A stretch of 64,000 nt of DNA from Chrysogorgia sp. JL179-B06 (lineage: Eukaryota; Cnidaria; Anthozoa; Scleralcyonacea; Chrysogorgiidae), in the NCBI GenBank assembly GCA_035772405.1, contig JAYKKM010000227.1, forward strand, positions 218,501-282,500. Reading direction: 5' to 3'. A model generated the notes under the pieces. The model worked only from the letters and a program-made list of their open reading frames with translations. It did no database searches and had not been told where the DNA came from. Below are positions 1 through 12,228 of this stretch, piece after piece. Numbering within the stretch: the stretch's first letter is position 1; each line of letters opens with the position of its first letter. A program made the position numbers and the translations under genes.

Positions 1-582
1 CGGTCACGAATGAAGTTTTGCTAAGCAGATAGCTCTAGTGTGCGCCGGGCTTTACGAACGATTTCCTTTTACTGTTTACCCCATTTTTAGACAATTGATG
101 TTACTAGCATGTCACAGAATATTACTAAATCCTTTTAAGTACTTGGTTTCTGAATGTTTGTCGGTTTCTCTGTCGGAGAACTGTGAGATAATATGTGAGA
201 ACGGCTGTAGATGATATGAGAACTGTGTGATAATATGAGAGCTGTGAGATGATATGAGAGCTGAGAGATATGATTATTGAATCGTTTACTATTTTGTCGG
301 CATCATCAAACGCAGGAAGATTGTCTTGATTTTGATGGCATAAGTTGTTTGATAATTCTCCATAATTCGGGCTTTCTTGAGCGTTACATTAGGGCAAGCA
401 TATGACTAGCCTGCGTACAGACGCTCGTGGGCGCAAAAAGGCGGCGTTATTTCAGACTATGACGTAGGCTAGCATATGACGTCACCTTAGATCGTTTCAG
501 TTTGTTAACCTTGAAAACTAGGCGCCTAGTATTACGTAAAAAGCTGTTTAAGTAATATACCATACACGAGAAGCTGTTCATT

Positions 583-650
583 ATCTGATTTCCAAACACC
601 AAGGCCGCAACGGGTTTTTTAACACACTTCGAGGTGTTTGGAAATCAGAT
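583..650. repeat. Short inverted repeat (hairpin)
   Basis: An 18-base arm (583-600) is matched by its reverse complement at 633-650, leaving a 32-base loop. The arms contain ATTTCCAAACACC and GGTGTTTGGAAAT. No gene is evident around it. The rest of 1-2,663 is AT-rich non-coding sequence; a short ATCT run at about 1,095-1,110 could be the tail of an old retroelement. Confidence 0.7.
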
Positions 651-2663
651 TTCGAGTGTGATATTATACAGTAGCATCTCAAACAAATCAGTATTTTAAG
701 AGAAAATCGAGGTGAAAGTTGTCGAAATTTTATCCCAATTAAGATCACATATTCAAACGTCTCGGTTATGATTTTTGTTATGATTTTTAATGAGTTTGGG
801 ATTACAATATCTAACCCGTTGCATAAACTCTCTAGCCTCCTGCCATCTAGCATCAGTCAAAATACAACTTTAGACAGCGACGCCTCTATAACCTTCCCAG
901 AATAAATACAGAAAGATTTAAGTGTTTTTTTATCCGTTCAATGTACAATAGCGTAAATAATATTTTATAGTAGAATTGTGTTATTGATATTTTAACGTTT
1001 TGTTGTATAGTTCCCGACGCTTTTACAGCTTGTAAATTCTATTAATTGTAACCTACTCAGCCAAATCCCTGCCATGTATTTTTTTGAAATTAAACTATCT
1101 ATCTATCTTACTACTCTTTTATAAGCTCCTTAAAATAAATTTCTTGATCCATTTTCAGAGTTGTTTTTAATATTGTTTTTTGCTTGTTTGTAAAGATCCC
1201 ATTGATGAGATTTTCCGGCCTGGAAAATTGCAACCATTAATGCAACGATAAATGCAACCATTCACAAAATAAATTAGATAATCAATTTCATCATTATAAC
1301 CCGGATATGTCGTTTTCCTTAATTTTAAAACTATCAAATGCGCATTATATCTACTACGTCTAAAAAAATTTGACAAAAATTTAAAATTTACCATCATCGA
1401 GATTTAACAAAAATTTAAAATTTAGCAACATCGATATTATCAAATAAAATACAACAAGATACAGATGTATATCCAAACAAGAAAGGTTGTGAATTGAAAA
1501 TACATAACCAATAACAATTATTATTTTAAATTTACTAGATCGACCTAATGGATATCAAACAATCCTTCCAAAACATGTATTCCATTTCCTTGGAATCCAG
1601 GATTAAAGATAAATGCAAAGGAGATTACGAAACCATGCTAGTTTCTATTATCAATGGAAACTGATGTCAAATTGGCAAAACATAAACTATACATTTGTTA
1701 AATTTTTTTCGTTCCTTGTAAAATTCTTATTCTATGAATTATCTACTGTAAAGATATTTGGTATTTTGTTATGTATACTGCACCAATTTGAATTTTATTA
1801 ACTGTTTTGCAGAATGGATATTAATAATAGCATATATGTAAAATACTCCACTATAATATTTAATATGTACCACTTCTCTTATATTCAATTGCATAAAGCT
1901 GCGAGCATCTCAACTTAAGCATTTAATTATATGTAAAATGTATATGCGATAAAATATGTAAATATATATTCATTTTTAATTTATTAAATTATAATGTTAT
2001 ACATTGCAACGCTATTTGAGAAAAAAGTGAGTTCGAAATAAGCATCCTAATTGGTCCCTGAGCAGTCAGATATCTTTTATCCAGAACTGATCACACTCGG
2101 CCAATGACATTATATATGTTAATTACATGCTTCAATCGATACAGCGTGGAGTTCTCATACTTTTAAAGATCATTCCAATAGATCATTTTTTATTACGTCG
2201 ACGTCATCTAAATTCTAAAATCGAAACCCGTAAAGCTATCACCGTTTTATAGGCATGCATTTTAAGTATCACTCGTGCATGTTCGTTTCAAGCAGTTTGT
2301 TTTGTTGTCAATTACGATGTCAAATCCTAACACTCGAAATTTTCCTCTAACCATAACTTATTGTTCAATGAAATCTAGGGTAAATAATGAATCAAATATA
2401 GAAAGCTATATACTATATTAAATTGTTACAATTCAACAAAATAATATTAGGGGTCGCAGTTCAGTACAATTGTTCAATACCATCCAACTAGCAATTATTA
2501 ATTATTAATTTAAAGAACATATATTTGCTCGCGAATGGGATTTATATGTCTTCTATCTTCTCGATAAAGATGGCAACGAGTGCGTTGTGTGATCCAAAAT
2601 TATATCAACGACACAGCTGTACATTTATTCACGTCGGTTTGCCAACGAGTAAGAATGTCAGTA

Positions 2664-2975
2664 GGTCGTGGCTAGACGGTACACTCGCAGTTGAGGTGAC
2701 CGTGAGGTACTAGGTCTGAGTCGTCTTCTGGACGATCCTTTTATTAGTATTAGTATTAAGGTTAGTATTAGAAACCCATTAGGCGGGGTATTAGAAAACC
2801 CATTCGGCGGGGGGTTAGGATCTAAGTTGTTTTGGGGTTAGCAGTTCCATGATATATTTGCTAACCTTTTATTTCGCCAACCTCTCGCGGATACTAAAAA
2901 AGTTCGTCCAGAAGACGACTCAGACCTAGTACCTCACGGTCACCTCAACTGTGAGTGTACCATCTAGCCACGACC
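2664..2975. mobile_element. Fold-back / MITE-like element with 71-bp inverted arms
   Basis: The left arm (2,664-2,734) and right arm (2,905-2,975) are reverse complements with only a few mismatches. They enclose about 170 bases that contain a doubled AAACCCATT(A/C)GGCGGGG motif. No coding sequence is recognisable inside. The arrangement fits a small non-autonomous DNA element, but I see no clear target-site duplication, so the class is unknown. Confidence 0.7.
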
Positions 2976-3399
2976 ATGTCAGAACTGATGATATGAAGAA
3001 ACAGCTCTCGTCCCTTATTCCGCTGCAACCTTATGATGCCTATCGTGTTACCCAGCAGCTGAAGCCCACCTCCACCAAGTAAACACTACTCATGGAATCG
3101 GCGGTTCCGACCAACTTGGTCCCTGGGGCAATAGCTGCGGCTCCCGCCTCTATTACACGCAGTTCGGGTAATTTATCGATATCGACTCCTTGTCGAGTTC
3201 TCCTAACCAGGATAACAAATATCGTATCAGTTTCCAAAGTTTTGACCGGCTCCGTCCTACATCTCTTTTCCTCGAGCCAACATTGAAACATGTTATTCGT
3301 GTTATTGTCCCCTCGCCCGTCCCTGGTATGATTCTTTATGTCGGAATATATATATTTATTATATGGCTAAGAAAGATGGCGCTGATTGGTTCGTGAGAG

Positions 3400-3461
3400 G
3401 TCCGGAAAAAAGCGTATTGCCCTCCCGGCGCTATGAGAGGGCAATGCGCTTTTTTCCGGAC
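3400..3461. repeat. Near-perfect 25-bp hairpin
   Basis: The arm beginning GTCCGGAAAAAAGCG (3,400-3,424) pairs with the arm at 3,437-3,461 around a 12-base loop, with one mismatch. The sequence between 2,976 and this hairpin has open frames on both strands, but I recognise no protein in them. Confidence 0.7.
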
Positions 3462-3771
3462 CGGTAAGTTTTGGCGGGAAAATTTCTGAGTTGATTTAGA
3501 TGAAAATAAAAGAGGATTTGAGCATGTTCGTTGAAAAAGTTCGAACAATAACACGTCCTGGAACATCAGTGCTGCTTTTCCTGAAAGCTGTTTATCTATA
3601 ACTGAAGAAAATGAATGCCTAACGACCAATAACGCGTGTAAACATGGAGCAAAATCAACAAGCTCAGAGGTAAGGTAAACGGCAACATCTGAAGACAAAC
3701 ACAACGTTAAAAACAGAGAACAAAATGAACCAAAAGCCATTAACTCCGCTCCCGCCCCGAAAACCGAAACT

Positions 3772-3791
3772 GGGGGGGGGGGGGGGGGGGG
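3772..3791 (+). repeat. Poly-G tract (20 G)
   Basis: An uninterrupted run of 20 G residues is followed by a G/C-rich stretch. The tract stands out in otherwise AT-rich DNA and can form quadruplex structures. It may also be an assembly weak point. Confidence 0.9.
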
Positions 3792-3841
3792 CGGGCGGCG
3801 TAGAATACTAGAAGTTGCAGAACCTCTGGACTAAAGCATCA

Positions 3842-4080
3842 AATTATACAGACTTTATCAGCTGATTTCAAGCCGTAATTGTAGACTGCAGTGTTGACAG
3901 GCAAGAACAGACACAAATACAGGTAAATAAATTAATAATTTCTCAAATAAAGGCTAATAATAGTACACTGCGAGTCTGTGTTGTCTGCAGTGTTGAGCAA
4001 TTAATTTGCCTTTTCTGCATAGTTTGTTTGGTTAGTAATTTGGCTAGGTTTAGGGTTAGGTTTAGGGTTTTGATGATATT
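3842..4080 (+). repeat. Dispersed repeat, copy 1 (second copy near 42.06 kb)
   Basis: The phrase TATCAGCTGATTTCAAGCCG, followed by GACAGACACAA-like text, GTGTTGAGCAATTAATTTGCC and a TTAGGGTT-rich end, recurs at 42,055-42,275. This shows a diverged interspersed repeat. The TTAGGG runs are short (a few units), so this is not a telomere array. From about 4,100 to 5,200 I see only non-coding sequence. Confidence 0.55.
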
Positions 4081-5264
4081 AGGTTAGCATTTCGTCGTAG
4101 GACATGCAAATTTTGAAACTATTTACATATTCAGATCTTTAGAAATATATTGTTTTCAAAATAAATTAGCATAGCATGACCTGCAGTTGCTACGACCAGT
4201 TTCGCCACTGTGTTTTGCTAGCTTCTCGAGTGCCATTATAACTCGATAATCACACAAGACAAAGTTTTTTATTTCTTTTATAAAATAACACCATTAAATT
4301 AACACTAAAGTCCATGAAAAATGCAGATTTAACTGTTATAAGCGGCGTTGCTATGTGCGTTGCTAGGAAATATGTTAGCGATTTTAGCGGTGAAAATGTA
4401 CTCAACGTTGCAGTTAAAACATTCTGTTGTGTTGGTACCTTGATTAGCCTTGTATTCCAGGTATTCTTTGACTTCCTTTTGTGATTTAAAATACGTCAAA
4501 AACGACAAAATCTACGCGAGGAAAACGTCAGCTTATGCTTTATTGACTTATAATGACACGGGTTTTGAGCTCAATCAGACATTTATACATGAATGTGTCA
4601 GCTCAACCAACAAGCAGATGAAGTGCACCCTTGATCAATGTGGTGATATAATTTACTGTAATGCATGCATGAATGTTGTGCTTTTAATTTGTGTATGGGC
4701 ATAAAGGCATTTGTACATTTATAGACCTACACATGTTATGCCTGGCCTGGCCTCCACTTATAGTGTTTCTGGGGAAACACTTTTGTCCTTGACCTTGGAA
4801 TAGAACTGCACATGCAATGCCGGTCTCATATATATTTAAGCTACTCTTGTTGAAGTGCTTTCTGAAGGACATTAAAAGTACAATCAACATAGATTTTATT
4901 ACATTTCTTACAAACAATCAAATTTAAAATTAATATAATATGTGCGATCAATCGAACTAAAAGTATTACCTTCATGCATCAACAAATCTGGCAACACATT
5001 AATTGGGCATACACCTGCAGGAGAGCATTTATATGTGCATTTTTTTAAATTGGGACAATAAAATATGATTCTGGACATATAAATTAAACAGCTTTATTCC
5101 CAAAAACTGAACCTGAGAGACTTTTTTTGAATATCATTATCTTGTAATCTGTTATAAATAGGGCTTGTTATAAATAGGGCTTTGTAAATAGAAAGACAAG
5201 ATGGCGGCCATTGTGGTCACGGTAAAATTAGCTCTGTTAGTTTATATGTGTTAAGAAGGCGTCT

Positions 5265-5597
5265 TTGGTCAACTCAAACTCATGTTGTTACTCTCTCTAC
5301 GGTGAAGTGCCTGATGATATCAAGGATACGTACCTCACAGCGTCGATATGGAATTATCAATACGAGAAAGGTGTTAATCTACAACCGAAATCTGCCCTTC
5401 AAATTCTACTCATCCTGGCCGGTGATGTCGAACTTCTTCCTGCAGGTCCTTCCCATAAATGTGTTAACTGCACAAAAACCATACGAAAGAATCAAAATGC
5501 TGCCTCGTGCATAAACTGAAAAGCAAAACTCCACACGAAGTGTCTTATTGACAGACTCGACAGTGGGACAGAGAAACTTTTATGTTCTCTGTGCTTT
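5265..5597 (+). pseudogene. LINE ORF2 N-terminus: degenerate 2A-like motif plus zinc finger
   Basis: The frame from 5,265 contains the peptide AGDVELLPAGP, which resembles the virus-like 2A consensus D(V/I)ExNPGP but with an altered core. It is followed by CVNC, a Cys pair, then LHTKC and LCSLC, which is a PHD-like zinc-finger spacing. A TGA stop at about 5,517 interrupts the finger where related elements usually have Trp. 2A-like peptides at the start of CR1-type proteins are known from published work on APE-type LINEs. That this copy derives from such a form is inference, and the motif as it stands is unlikely to work. Confidence 0.55.
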
Positions 5598-6371
5598 ATG
5601 AATAATGAACAAAATACTTATGACTTATCTATTTATGAAGATCTCAATAACTTTATCAAGGCAAGAGGACTGAAAATATTTCACCAAAACGTGAACGGTT
5701 TGATTAGGAAGATGAATCAGATACGTCTCTTACTTCAGGAAACACACAGAAATATTCATATTCTGGGCATTAGTGAAATCCATTTGAATAAACACACCAC
5801 AAACAAAGAAGTCATGGTCGATGGTTTGACGTCTTGATCAGAAAAGATCGCTCATCTGGAACTGGTGGCGGAGTGTGCATGTACATCAGAAATGATCTCA
5901 ATTGGCAAGAGCGACCAGACCTACAAACTAATGGCATTGAAGCACTATGGATTGAAATATTTATTCAGAAATCTAAATCAATCTTACTATGTACGATATA
6001 TCGTCCACCCGACTCATCAAAGCATTTAATAATTTACTTTGAGCCAAAGTTTGATGATATGGTCAGTGCGTACCTCCGTAGCTGATGATGTCAGGAGACT
6101 TAAACTGTGATTACCTAGTATCATCAGATCATAAATCCATTAAAAATTGTATAAATTCAATGGTTTAAAGCAGGTAATAAAACAACCAACTAGAACGACG
6201 CTTAAATCAAAAACACTGATTGACATTATTGCAACTACCCATGAACATCATCTGTTGAAACAGACTGTTTATTCAAACTCACTCAGTGATCATGACCTTA
6301 TTGGTACAGTAAGAAAAATGAACTGCCGATTCACACTAGAAACTTTTCAAGATACAGTAAAGAACGGTTAA
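5598..6371 (+). pseudogene. LINE apurinic-type endonuclease domain, broken
   Basis: Three fragments cover the endonuclease: 5,598-5,837 (FHQNVNGL...LGISEIHL, the first catalytic Asn and Glu blocks), 5,834-6,085 (GGGVCMYIRNDL, then CTIYRPP) and 6,147-6,371 (LIDIIATT..., SLSDHDLIG, the terminal Ser-Asp-His block). Frame changes separate the fragments near 5,835 and 6,085-6,147. The domain order and signature blocks are those of the exonuclease/endonuclease/phosphatase fold that nicks target DNA for LINE integration. It is non-functional here. Confidence 0.8.
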
Positions 6372-6492
6372 AATCTGACCTTAGTCAGATTTCCTGGGAC
6401 AACATCATTAACGGACACACGGATATAAACGATGCTTGGAACTCATTTAAATGTCATCTGATAACAATTATTGATAAATTAAACATGCACCC

Positions 6493-8404
6493 ATGATACA
6501 AAAAATGGTAAGAGGTCGTGATTGTCCATGGTTAACTACCGAAATTAAATCCAAAATAAGGAATCGTGATTTTCTCCTGAAAAAAGCAAAAAGAAGTGGA
6601 TCGGCTACTGACTGGATGGCATATAAAAAATCTCAAAATTCCGTCACCTACACCATAAGGAAAAGCAAAGCAAATTACAATAGATCTCTTTTCAACGAAA
6701 ATATTAACTCACCCAAACTATTTTGGAACCAAATAAAAAAGTGCTGCCCTACAAAAGAAGTGAAATCGATGACTAGCAAAGTTTTGATATAGAACGAACT
6801 ACAACGTCTGATAAAAATTCCATTGCCAAGGGTTTCTGTTCATATTTTACCAATGTTGGGAAAATATTGCAGATGTCCATGGTAACCCTGGGCAACACAG
6901 TATGGAAAAATCACGATCACGCAAATCTATCAAAGGAAATTAACCAGCAAGGGAAACAGTTCTATTTTGAAAAAATTTCTGTTTGCAACCTGGTTAAACT
7001 ACTGAGACAATTAAAATACGTCTAAAGCTGTAGGTTATGACAACATCCCAAAATCAATGATAAAGGACGGTGCTGAAGAAATTGCAGCCCCTCTATCTTA
7101 TCAACTCGTGCTTGGAACCGAATCAGTATTCCCTCAGGCTAAAAAATATGCAAAAATCAGCCAAGTTTATAAATCTGGAAAACAGTCTTCCATGGACAAC
7201 TACAGACCCATATCAGTTCTGTCTGTTCTGTCAAAGGTGTTTGAAAGAGTTGTCCAACATCAGTTGTACCAATACCTAGAGAAGAATTCATTCCTATCCC
7301 CAAATCAGTTTGCTTTCAGAAAAGATAGATCAACCCAACATCCCGTGACATATCAGTCTTTCTGACCACATAAGAGATCACATGGACCAAGGAGAATTAA
7401 CTGGAACAGTGTTTATCGACTTAAGAAAAGCATTCGATACGATAGATCATGGTCGTCTTCTTTCAAAACTTGCATGCTACGGTATCAGAGATAGGGAACT
7501 GATTTGGTTTGAAAATTACCTGTTTGGAAGAACACAATTTGTTGTGTTTGATTCGGCAATCTCTGAAAGGCAACCTGTCGTTGCAGGTGTACCACAATGA
7601 TCAATGCTCGGCCCCTTTCTCTTCATACTACTTATTAATGATATCGATCGACTTACAACTGCAGAAATGTAAAATTCTTCTATACGCAGACGATACAGTA
7701 ATTTTTACATCGGATAAAACTTGTGAAACTATCGAGTTAAATTTAAACTCCGATCTCGCCAATCTCGCGAGATGGTTTTCTAACAACAAGCTTATCCTAA
7801 ATCTTAAGAAAGGGAAAACCGAATTTGTATTATACGGAACAAGCAAGAAACTCAACAAATCACAGAAAGTACAAGTAAAGATAAATGGAACCAGCATAAA
7901 TGAGTCAGAATCTTATGAATATTTGGGTGTAGAGCTGGACAAGTCACTTAATTACAACAAGCATATTGACAGAACCATCAAAAAAGCTTCAGCGAGGGTT
8001 AAATTACTATCACGTATCCGGCAGAATATTAGTCCATATGTTTCCGAGATAATTTACAAAGCTATGATAGAATCAATTATCCGTTATTGTAGCAACCTAT
8101 TTATTGGCATATCAAACACCGCAGCCCTCCGATTTCAACAAGTTCAAGATCGTGCTTTTAAAATCGTAGGAAACTACACTGTGTACAAGAAGTTTTTAAA
8201 TGTCTACATGGACTTGTGCCAGAAAATTTTTATGGCATTTTTGAAAAATTCTCTCATCTGAAACAAACAAGAGGTAATAACTCAAAACTAAGGCTACCAA
8301 AAGTGAAAACAGAATCTGGCCGCAAGATGTTCTCGTTTCAAGGAGCATTGGTATTTAATGAACTACCAGACGAAATGAGGAATGAAACGTCGTTTTTGAC
8401 TTAA
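6493..8404 (+). pseudogene. LINE reverse transcriptase and C-terminal domain, broken
   Basis: Fragments at 6,493-6,792, 7,057-7,365, 7,382-7,600, 7,509-8,261 and 8,216-8,404 read through the reverse transcriptase. The recognisable blocks are YRPISVLSVLSKVFERVV, the FIDLRKAFDTIDH block of motif A, AGVPQ (followed by a TGA stop), and the catalytic YADD at about 7,682. The conserved C-terminal tail with RLPKVKTESGRKMFSFQGA follows. Stops and frame changes at about 7,366, 7,600 and 8,262 disable it. The 3' part from 7,112 onward is duplicated almost letter for letter in unit 3. Confidence 0.88.
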
Positions 8405-8590
8405 ACAAAAATGTCGAAATTTTTATGGAAATTGACTAGTACAGTACATTTTAAAGAATTTTAAAGAAGTACATTTTAAAGAATTACATTTTAAAATAGG
8501 ATTTTTTTAATTTTTATATTTATTTTTACAGGTCCTCGAGTGAAACCTGTATAAATATTGTATATTATTATAATTATTATTATTTGTAAC

Positions 8591-10379
8591 TAATGTGTCA
8601 TTTTGATAAAGGAACAGGGTCCCGATACATTAAAAACTAAGCGAATGTGTTCAGAGTTTTTTTTGAAGGTGCGGTATATATAATGTTTATAAACCTGAAC
8701 AGAAGAAGATATATATGCTGTAGAATCTGTTTATATGCCCTGGGATTATACAACTTACTTCCAAAGGGGTTTTGAGTGGGAGAGATTATAAACAGTATAG
8801 AAAAATGTTTCAAAATGCATAAAACAGGCAAACTGTTGGCACTTTTTTAAGAAAAATGTAAGAACAGTAACAAATATTAACTAGAATTTATATATAATGT
8901 GAAAACTGATGCCCTGTAATCCTGTATTATATATAGCAAAACCTGCTACACACATGTATAGCAGCCTCAAAATGATTAATTGTCAGCAGTGCATGAGATA
9001 CAGAATGCTGCCATAACTTTTTATCTATTATTATTTACTTTTATTTTCTGATTTTTTGTTATTTTTGTTAGGAAATGTGCTAATGGAAAGCAATGCTGGG
9101 CTTATATCTGTGTGGGCTTAATTACCTTATATTAAATCAGAAGGTATTTTCTGTTAACAAACAGGGGGCCATAACTAGGCTTATAAGCGGGATTGTACGG
9201 TATTTTATGATTGGTAGGTTGATCTCACTGTGTTAGAGGGAAGTGTTAGGGATTGAACATGTGATCAGCTCACGTGCGATAAAGCATTAAGCAGGTAAAG
9301 GGCATGTCATCCTGAATGGGTTAAACAAGTACTGATATAATTTAGATAATACATAATAATTGTTAATTACTATTGGAATAAATATGACATGTGTTAATTA
9401 ATATTATGATAGCAATAGAGGTCTTCAAGTGGAGTAAAATATTTATCAATAATCTTATGTAGCTATATTTTATATTGCTATATATTGGTGTCATATTTCC
9501 TAGTGACCGGACCGATGGTAGTATTAATACCAGAAGACTTAAAGTGTTTATATTATATAGAGTGAAAAATTCAGTTTGAAATAAACTCTCTTACTTGAAA
9601 GAACTATAATTAATTATAAAGATTGGCATTTACTTCCATGATCTCATTTAGAATAGATCTTTAGATATTAAGATTTGTTTGATATGTAAATATCCTCACT
9701 TTGACATTGCGCTGCATAATGACTTATTGAAGAATTAAGCCTGCATATATACAGTTTTGGGATTATGTAACAAAATTATGAAAGTGTGTAATCCCATTCC
9801 CATGATACTAAACACACGAAGTTACTTACGTTTTGATTTAATAATCCCAAAGATATGTATACATGCTTTTTCAGTAAATTATTATACAGTGTGACATCAC
9901 AGTGAGGATCCAGCCTTTACATATCAAACAAATCTTAATCAGTGCAGGTTGATATAATGCACCCAAATTGTAAACACTTTGAGTTATTTAGTTATTTAGT
10001 TTGATGTCTAATTATTAAACAATGAAATTCAGAACAACACAAGCTTGATAGTTTAAAGGCTCTCAGAGATACATGTAGTGTCTACTATAAGTCCATTCGA
10101 TTGGCAATCAATGGGTTATCTATTTTTAAGTAAAATAACTAAGGACTACGCTATTACGGCGGGCGAGGGGTGGTTGCGTACACGTATTTCTAGTTATGGT
10201 TTATTATAACACTCTTTATTATATATTATAACACTCACTTGTTCAACGAATACCAAAGAAGAACTTCGATATAAACGATTTAATAACAACACTAAGAGTC
10301 ATCTCATTACTACCGGCACGCTATATATATAGTGTTTTGTAATTGTATCTTGCCGTACATAAGTGACGTTATCTCTTTT
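8591..10379. other. Non-coding segment of unit 1
   Basis: No coding region or RNA gene is recognisable. The text is AT-rich, with short runs of TATATA and TTAATTA, and is repeated closely at 22,456-24,250 in unit 3 with small indels. A GCGAGGGGTGGTTGCGTACA segment at about 10,160 has a diverged relative near 44,815, so at least that piece belongs to an interspersed repeat. Confidence 0.6.
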
Positions 10380-11320
10380 TTGTCAATGAGCCTTTCTAAG
10401 CAAGAGAAACAGACAAGATCTTATTTACACGTTAAAGACCGACTTCAAAGATGACTTCAAACATCTTAGCACCAAATTCTACGCAATGTACTGCTGACGG
10501 ACGATTTTTGTAGTGTTAAACCAGACTTCATTTTTCGAACTCTGGAGAAGTTTCCTATCCCGATCTATATATGTCGTATTATCGAAGATCTGTATCGTGA
10601 TTCATGTTTTGAAGTTAAGGTTATATATCTGGTTATTTCAAAGAAGTTCTATATCATCGTGGTACTAAAACTGGAGACCCTTTGTGCGCTATCTTATTTA
10701 TCATAGTTTTTTATGTCGTTTATAAACCGATGCTTTCCTGCAGTGCCATATGATAAGTTTAAACTTGCACAATGAAGCGAATCATACCCAACCCCGATCC
10801 AAACTTTCGCCGATCACATTGTGCTTGTTTCGGACATTATCAATACCATTTTAGATATGATTGCTGAAGGTCAAATGCGACAATCCGGTCTGAAATGCGG
10901 TGTTCCCTATATGGAAGAAGATCTGAAAATAACCGAATCGATGAAGTGTCATTGCAAAAATTTGATGAGATCGTGACGAGTGACGAGTATGTATAGTCTG
11001 TATCTGCCACGAGAACTTGGGTGAATCGGTATTAAGGGAATATCTGAATATGTTTACCGAACCACACGACTGGCTTTTCTAATCAAAATGCTGAATCATC
11101 CTGTGCAGAGTTTTTCGTACGTTCCTCGAGAATCACTTAATATAATTAGCTGGACATGAGGAAGAGAAATGTAGACATGTCAACCGACGAGGATAATAAC
11201 TTTCAGGGCTATAAATTCGAAAAACTCTTTCGTATCGTATTCGGGCGTGAAAGATCGGTGTTCGAGTTTGCTTTCGAGATGACAAAGCAATGATTCTAGT
11301 TGATGATAAATGGTTAGATG

Positions 11321-11737
11321 ACATGCAAGTGCGATCTACAAAAAGCTCTGTTGCAAAGTTTTTATCAATTCAAGATTCTTTCTCGGAATGGAAGACATTC
11401 AGTTAAAGTCATCGCACTCTTTTTTGTACAACTGGAGTTTAGATTTCTCGTTTCATTTGCGATCAAAGCGAGATTGAGTATTTTTCCTACGAACTTCACC
11501 GTGGTACCTCATGTGGAACCGAAAAAATGACCGTGACATGCAAGTGTGATCTGCAAAAAGCTCTTGCAAAGTCTTTATCAATTCAAGATTCTCGGAATGG
11601 AAGATATTCAGTTAAAGTCATCGCGCTCTTTTTTATACAACTGGAGTTTAGATTTCTCGTTTCATTTGCGATCAAAGCGAGATTGAGTATTCTTCCTACG
11701 AACTTCACCGTGGTACCTGTGGAACCGAAAAAATGAC
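11321..11737 (+). repeat. 208-bp tandem duplication inside the LINE fossil (unit 1 only)
   Basis: The block starting GACATGCAAGTGCGATCTAC near 11,321 recurs from about 11,534 with a few changes, ending at the GAACCGAAAAAATGA phrase both times. Unit 3 has a single copy (about 25,411-25,622), so the duplication arose after the units separated or was lost there. Confidence 0.8.
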
Positions 11738-12055
11738 CCGAGATGTCCGTTTTGTAAATCGCATACAGAATCTATTGCCCATCTTCTGAATGAATGTTAC
11801 ACGCAGTTTGGAAACTTATAGCCGTCGACATAATCGAATTGTTGAAAAGTTAGCTGCCTTTATCAAGCTGGTCGAGCCACGAGTTCCTGTGTACGTTGAC
11901 AAGATGGCCTAAACAATATTTCCTGAGTTCAAGACTGAGCTTTCTGAAATACAACATCATAAAGTTGATATTGTCCTGCTGGATAAGTCGGAAAAAGCCT
12001 TTGTATTTGGTGGAAGTTAAAGTGTGTTTTGATTTCTGTTGACAACAGTCCTATG

Positions 12056-12228
12056 CAGTGTTTCCACTTTGGAAGGAAATTTCCTTCTACAGATGCGTCA
12101 CTAGGGGGGAGGGGTAAGATATTATTAGCCTTCTTTACAAAAGTTATTTGTGTCCCTCATTCCTCGAAACCTCTCCTCCCTAGTGACGCATCTGTGGAAG
12201 GAAATTTCCTTCCAAAGTGGAAACACTG
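12056..12228. mobile_element. hAT-like MITE (173 bp)
   Basis: The ends are inverted: CAGTGTTTCCACTTTGGAAG at the left, with its reverse complement closing at 12,228. The arms extend about 50 bases each, through TGCGTCACTAGGG. CAGTG termini and 8-bp duplications are typical of hAT elements. The flanks read GTCCTATG before and (GA)CTCCTATG after, an imperfect duplication of about 8 bp. Unit 3 at about 25,935 carries the uninterrupted phrase CAGTCCTATGACG, a natural empty site. Confidence 0.85.

Larger units (their letters stand above)
5230..8590 (+). mobile_element. CR1/jockey-type non-LTR retrotransposon (LINE), degenerate, copy 1
   Basis: Reading along the plus strand gives, in order, a Cys/His-rich zinc-finger start, an apurinic-type endonuclease, a reverse transcriptase and the short C-terminal domain of CR1/jockey elements. 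These lie in at least six frame-shifted or stop-broken pieces, so the copy cannot make a protein. The 3' end is the AGGTCC...CCTGTATAAAT block followed by AT-rich trinucleotide-like sequence at about 8,540-8,590. The 3' half, from about 7,112, is repeated at 20,951-22,455. The exact 5' end is uncertain; homology-like coding starts at about 5,250. Confidence 0.85.

Noticed and set aside
3040..3740. Open frames on both strands near 3.0-3.7 kb
   Set aside because: No recognisable domain, no start context, and overlap with fold-back repeats; left as unassigned non-coding.
4045..4072. TTAGGG-like repeats as telomere or interstitial telomere
   Set aside because: Only a few irregular units, and the segment is part of a dispersed repeat.
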